Source of the DNA: Treponema sp. Marseille-Q4130
GTDB taxonomy: Bacteria > Spirochaetota > Spirochaetia > Treponematales > Treponemataceae
Reading direction: 5' to 3'
Length of the DNA: 64,000 nt
NCBI RefSeq assembly: GCF_014334325.1
Contig: NZ_JACSET010000002.1
Span: forward strand, 248,001 to 312,000
A model generated the notes under the pieces. The model saw nothing but the letters and a program-made list of their open reading frames with translations, was not told where the DNA came from and ran no database searches. This document shows, piece by piece, positions 60,997-64,000 of the stretch. Both the position numbers and the translations under genes were made by a program. The stretch's first letter is position 1; each line of letters begins with the position of its first letter.

Positions 60997-62246
60997 AACG
61001 ATTCGGAAGCGACGCGCAGTTTTGTTCGTTTTGCGGAAAACCCGCAGACGCATCGCGTCATCTTGTAGGAGCGCCTTCAGGCAATATCCACATCTGCAAT
61101 CAGTGCGTTGCCGTCTGTCAGAGCATGCTCGATCAGGAAGAAGGAGAAGTCGCGCCGATTACGATGAGCGATGTGCCGACTCCGAAAGAGTTCAAAGAAT
61201 ACCTCGATGAATATGTCGTCGGACAGGACGAAGCGAAAAAGACGCTTTCCGTCGCCGTGTACAACCACTATAAACGCATGTCGGTTCCGAAAAGCATGCG
61301 CAAAGACGACGACGTGCTCATCGAAAAATCGAACATACTGCTCATGGGGCCGACCGGAAGCGGAAAGACGCTGCTTGCAAAAACGCTCGCGCAAAAGCTC
61401 AAAGTACCCTTCGCCATTGCCGATGCGACGACGCTCACCGAAGCGGGCTATGTCGGAGAAGACGTCGAAAACGTGCTTTTAAAATTGATAAACGCTGCAA
61501 ACGGCAATATCAAAGCTGCCGAGCGCGGTATCATCTTTATCGACGAAATCGACAAAATTTCGCGCAAAAGCGAAAATACGTCGATCACGCGCGACGTGTC
61601 GGGTGAAGGCGTACAGCAGGCGCTTTTGAAAATCATCGAAGGTACGCACGCGAGCGTTCCGCCGCAGGGAGGACGCAAGCACCCGAATCAGGAGATGATC
61701 GATATCGACACGACGAATATCCTCTTTATCTTGGGCGGAGCTTTCGTCGGCCTTGAAAAGATCATCGAACAGCGCACTGCGGAGCGCGCGATGGGCTTCG
61801 GCAGCAACGTCGGTATGATGAACGAAGAAGAGCGCATGAACCTGCTCAACCGCTGCACGCCCGACGATCTCGTCAAATTCGGCATCATCCCCGAACTGAT
61901 CGGACGCATGCCCATCACCGTCGCGCTCAAAGAACTCACGCGGGACGATTTGGTGCGCATCCTCACCGAGCCGAAAAACGCGATCACCAAGCAGTTTCAG
62001 GCGTCTTTCGCCCTCGACAACGTCAAACTCGAATTCACCGATGAAGCGATCGGGGAGATCGCCGACGAAGCCGTCCGCCAAAAAACCGGCGCGCGCGGAC
62101 TTCGCAGCATCGTCGAAAAAATGCTGCAGGATATCATGTACGAACTCCCGTCGATCAAAGACCGCGAGCAAAAAAAGCTCGTCGTTTCGAAAGACATCGT
62201 GCAAAATAAAACCCATCTCGACGTAGGCTCGCTTTTGACGGCGTAA
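60993..62246 (+). CDS. clpX: ClpX, AAA+ unfoldase of the ClpXP protease
   Basis: 417 residues. N-terminal C4 zinc domain ([14 protein letters not shown]). Walker [13 protein letters not shown], pore motif GYVGEDVE, Walker [11 protein letters not shown], the RKH loop in GGRKHPNQE, and sensor 2 [15 protein letters not shown]. All motifs are intact. Translation is coupled to clpP by the ATGA overlap. Confidence 0.97.
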   Translation: MKRFGSDAQFCSFCGKPADASRHLVGAPSGNIHICNQCVAVCQSMLDQEEGEVAPITMSDVPTPKEFKEYLDEYVVGQDEAKKTLSVAVYNHYKRMSVPKSMRKDDDVLIEKSNILLMGPTGSGKTLLAKTLAQKLKVPFAIADATTLTEAGYVGEDVENVLLKLINAANGNIKAAERGIIFIDEIDKISRKSENTSITRDVSGEGVQQALLKIIEGTHASVPPQGGRKHPNQEMIDIDTTNILFILGGAFVGLEKIIEQRTAERAMGFGSNVGMMNEEERMNLLNRCTPDDLVKFGIIPELIGRMPITVALKELTRDDLVRILTEPKNAITKQFQASFALDNVKLEFTDEAIGEIADEAVRQKTGARGLRSIVEKMLQDIMYELPSIKDREQKKLVVSKDIVQNKTHLDVGSLLTA

Positions 62247-62255
62247 ATGCGAAGC

Positions 62256-62281
62256 GCGGACGATTTTACAATATCGTCCGC
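62256..62281 (+). terminator. Hairpin after clpX
   Basis: GCGGACGAT / ATCGTCCGC, perfect 9-bp stem with an 8-nt loop, 10 nt after the clpX stop. No T-tract follows, so it may be a weak or bidirectional terminator between convergent clpX and the LRR gene. Confidence 0.55.
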
Positions 62282-62311
62282 AGCGCATTCGATCATTTGT
62301 ACATCGGTGGA

Positions 62312-63307
62312 TTAAAGCTTAACCGTATTCCCGCTTGCATCATATTTATACATCGCCCACTTCTTGGCTTTTGCGTTGTCGAAGGCTGCTTTCAGTTCCG
62401 AAGGAGCGCTAAAGTCTTTGAGATTGCCTTCGGGAACGCCGGTCTTTTCGGTGTACAGATAACATAGTACGGAATATACGTAGGAAGCCGGGATCTGCGG
62501 TAAATCATTAAAGATTTTTATAAACGCTTGGGTATTAAGCCGGTTGCCGGTGCAGTCAAGACTTCTCAAAGCGATGCAACCCTGTACGTTAAGCTCGGTA
62601 AGCCGATTGACGCGGCACCGTAGCGTATCCAATTTGCTTAAGCCTTGTACGTTAAGGGATGTAAGCCGATTACCGTAGCAGAGAAGCTCTTGCAAAGCAC
62701 TTAAGTCCTGCACGTTAAGTTCGGTAAGCCGATTGCCGCTGCACCACAGATCTTGCAAATCGTGTAAGCCCTGTACGTTAAGGGATGTAAGCTGATTATT
62801 GTAACAGTGCAGCTTTTTTAAAGCGGTGCAGCCTTGTACGTCAAGGGCGGTAAGCCGATTGCTGCTGCAGTCAAGCTCTTGCAAAGTACTTAAGCCCTGT
62901 ACGTTAAGGGCAAGCAGTTTATTGGAATTGCCGTCGGCAGCGATGCCGCACTTAAGCTCGATGATGTTGCCTTTCAGGATGACGGTCGTACCCTTTGCGT
63001 GCAGTTTTGTTTCCCAGTTATTAATTGTAAGCTTCGTTTCGGTACAGCCTTCCACCGTAACAGGGGAGTTATCGGCGGTTTTTACCGTAACAGTGATAGT
63101 GAGCTCATTAGGGCTTAAAATAAGCGAAGCACCGCCTGACACAAGGGGCGCTTGCGGAGCACTGCCCCCGATACCTCCTCCACTTCCGGAGCCTCCTCCG
63201 AAACTGCCGTCTGTCGTTTGCGAGCAGCCGGTAAAAAGCAAAGCGAATGCCAAAACTGCGGCTGTGGCGAGCGCCGCGGCTCCCTTTTTGTTACTTAGAT
63301 GTTTCAT
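62312..63307 (-). CDS. Leucine-rich-repeat lipoprotein (TpLRR type)
   Basis: 331 residues. A signal peptide ends at lipobox LFTGC with Cys28; a Gly/Ser-rich linker follows; then six tandem 21-residue leucine-rich repeats (about residues 133-258) of consensus LNVQGLSxLQELxCxGNRLT. A DUF-like C-terminal tail has AKKWAMYKYDASGNTVKL. TpLRR-like proteins of spirochaetes and Bacteroidetes bind host or bacterial surfaces. AGGAGG lies 6 nt before the ATG. Convergent with clpX. Confidence 0.88.
   Translation of the reverse strand: MKHLSNKKGAAALATAAVLAFALLFTGCSQTTDGSFGGGSGSGGGIGGSAPQAPLVSGGASLILSPNELTITVTVKTADNSPVTVEGCTETKLTINNWETKLHAKGTTVILKGNIIELKCGIAADGNSNKLLALNVQGLSTLQELDCSSNRLTALDVQGCTALKKLHCYNNQLTSLNVQGLHDLQDLWCSGNRLTELNVQDLSALQELLCYGNRLTSLNVQGLSKLDTLRCRVNRLTELNVQGCIALRSLDCTGNRLNTQAFIKIFNDLPQIPASYVYSVLCYLYTEKTGVPEGNLKDFSAPSELKAAFDNAKAKKWAMYKYDASGNTVKL
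62534..62911 (-). repeat. Six tandem 63-bp repeats encoding the LRR domain
   Basis: Each unit encodes 21 residues. Long identical words recur, such as the one for LNVQGL in most units. This implies recent duplication or exchange between units, and copy number may vary between strains. Confidence 0.8.
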
Positions 63308-63512
63308 AAATACCTCCTCATTTTAATAGGGAATTTGTAATGTGTAATTAAATTATCAATTACCAATTATCCATTGCCTTGATCCGTTCCAATCCGTAGA
63401 ACTTCAAAAAATAAAAAAACGCACGGGGACGGTGCGCCCTTTGTGCGTTTTATTCGTTGAGAAAAATCGTGTGTGTTTGAATGTAAATTTATTCGGCTAT
63501 AGTTCGCCCTCA

Positions 63513-63568
63513 GCTGCGAGGCTGCGAGGCTGCGAGGCTGCGAGGCTGCGAGGCTGCGAGGCTGCGAA
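63513..63568. repeat. 8-bp tandem repeat, seven units of GCTGCGAG
   Basis: Seven adjacent units; the last ends GCTGCGAA. Because the unit is not a multiple of three, a copy change would shift the frame if it were coding, but no gene is supported here. A likely slippage site. Confidence 0.9.
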
Positions 63569-63965
63569 TTTTGCCCGATACGCCGTCTTATGTCAATTGC
63601 TTTTGCAAAATTTTTGTGCGTTTTTTTGTGAGAACGTGTACTGTTTTTATCGGTGCGTTTCTCTGCCATCACTGTTACAGTATAACCTGTTTTTATACGA
63701 ATTTCAACGGAGATGTTGTGTATACTTTCGTACAAAAAATTACTTTACGGATTTTGTGTTTTAGGTACAGTTTACGCTACGCGAACGTACGGATTGATAA
63801 AGCACTTTTTATCGAATTCTTCTTAAGCTGTATACAAAAGCAGGCGGTTTTTCGGCACGGAAATCAATTTTCAATGTGTAATGGGTATTTTCTAATGAGT
63901 AATTGGTAATGTGTAATGGGTAATGAGTTTCATACGGAGACGAAAGGCGACACTGTGCCGTACAT

Positions 63966-64000
63966 CGCGCGAAGTTCCCCGCGCAACTTGCAACGAGCAC
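63966..64000. repeat. GC-rich hairpin module (family 3), copy 3, cut by the window edge
   Basis: Reads CGCGCGAAGTTCCCCGCGCA then ACTTGCAACGAGCAC: the end of one unit followed by the start of the next, so the module appears to be in tandem here. Confidence 0.65.

Larger units (their letters stand above)
63308..64000. other. Gene-free right end with several simple repeats
   Basis: Nearly 700 bases with no convincing gene. Near 63330-63380 and 63870-63930 there are AT-rich words of the type TAATTGGTAATGTGTAATGG repeated in slightly changed form. An 8-bp tandem repeat lies at 63513-63568, and a family 3 module runs off the right edge. Open frames on both strands are low-complexity and lack ribosome-binding sites. 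Confidence 0.6.

Noticed and set aside
63513-63568. CRISPR array
   Set aside because: The unit is 8 bp and directly adjacent, without spacers, and no cas gene is present. It is a simple tandem repeat.
63432-63764. 110-codon plus-strand frame across the 8-bp repeat
   Set aside because: Composition is that of translated repeat and AT-rich spacer, with no ribosome-binding site and no domain.

Overview
The window comes from a spirochaete of the genus Treponema, most likely a host-associated (oral-type) species with roughly 50 % G+C. Three things point this way. The gene order DUF164-type zinc ribbon / TPR protein / mreB-mreC-mreD-mrdA-rodA next to dnaG-rpoD is the treponemal one. There is an unbroken purE-purC-purF-purM-purN cluster, a remnant of a TdeIII-family restriction enzyme and a TpLRR-style leucine-rich-repeat lipoprotein. 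Spirochaete-type lipoproteins are also present. The species call is inference; no 16S rRNA is in the window.

Layout. 1-264 is the 3' end of a DUF4846 gene. 667-7243 (minus) is the cell-shape and wall-elongation cluster: TPR protein, mreB, mreC, mreD, mrdA, rodA. 7305-7693 (minus) is the RNase P RNA. 7759-15163 (minus) runs from a YkgJ cysteine-cluster protein through an MBL-fold hydrolase, a small protein, mltG, dnaG and rpoD to a zinc-ribbon coiled-coil protein, with most junctions being ATGA overlaps. 15213-15372 holds tRNA-Tyr and tRNA-Thr. 15413-22267 mixes an AroH chorismate mutase, thiamine pyrophosphokinase, a CCA-adding-type nucleotidyltransferase, a membrane metalloprotease, an FMN-binding protein, two decayed genes (flavoprotein, TdeIII restriction enzyme) and trpR. 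22497-28562 (minus) is an oligopeptide ABC transporter with a permease-ATPase fusion. 28722-43091 holds a beta-hydroxyacid dehydrogenase, argS, the pur cluster, a formylglycine-generating-enzyme-like lipoprotein, a LUD protein, parE with a histone-like tail, a MATE pump and a phosphatase. 43150-56254 holds leuS, folK, recA, three envelope proteins, rpe, yebC, tRNA-Leu, a beta-propeller protein and a TrmA/RumA-type methyltransferase. 57811-58896 is a six-tRNA cluster, followed by tig-clpP-clpX and the LRR lipoprotein. All nine tRNAs lack an encoded CCA.

Two window-scale signals stand out. First, at least ten genes have no Shine-Dalgarno but carry a sigma70-like promoter (usually -35, 17-nt spacer, -10) whose -10 box ends only 4-9 nt before the start codon, which predicts leaderless mRNAs. 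Downstream operon genes use ordinary Shine-Dalgarno or ATGA coupling. Second, the intergenic regions hold at least two families of structured repeats. Their copies keep conserved sequence blocks and remain self-complementary in stems whose sequence differs between copies, so they look like structured RNAs or mobile hairpin elements. A third, GC-rich hairpin module is inserted in one of them and recurs elsewhere.

Coordinates of genes were checked by codon arithmetic; those of short sites and repeats may be off by one or two bases.
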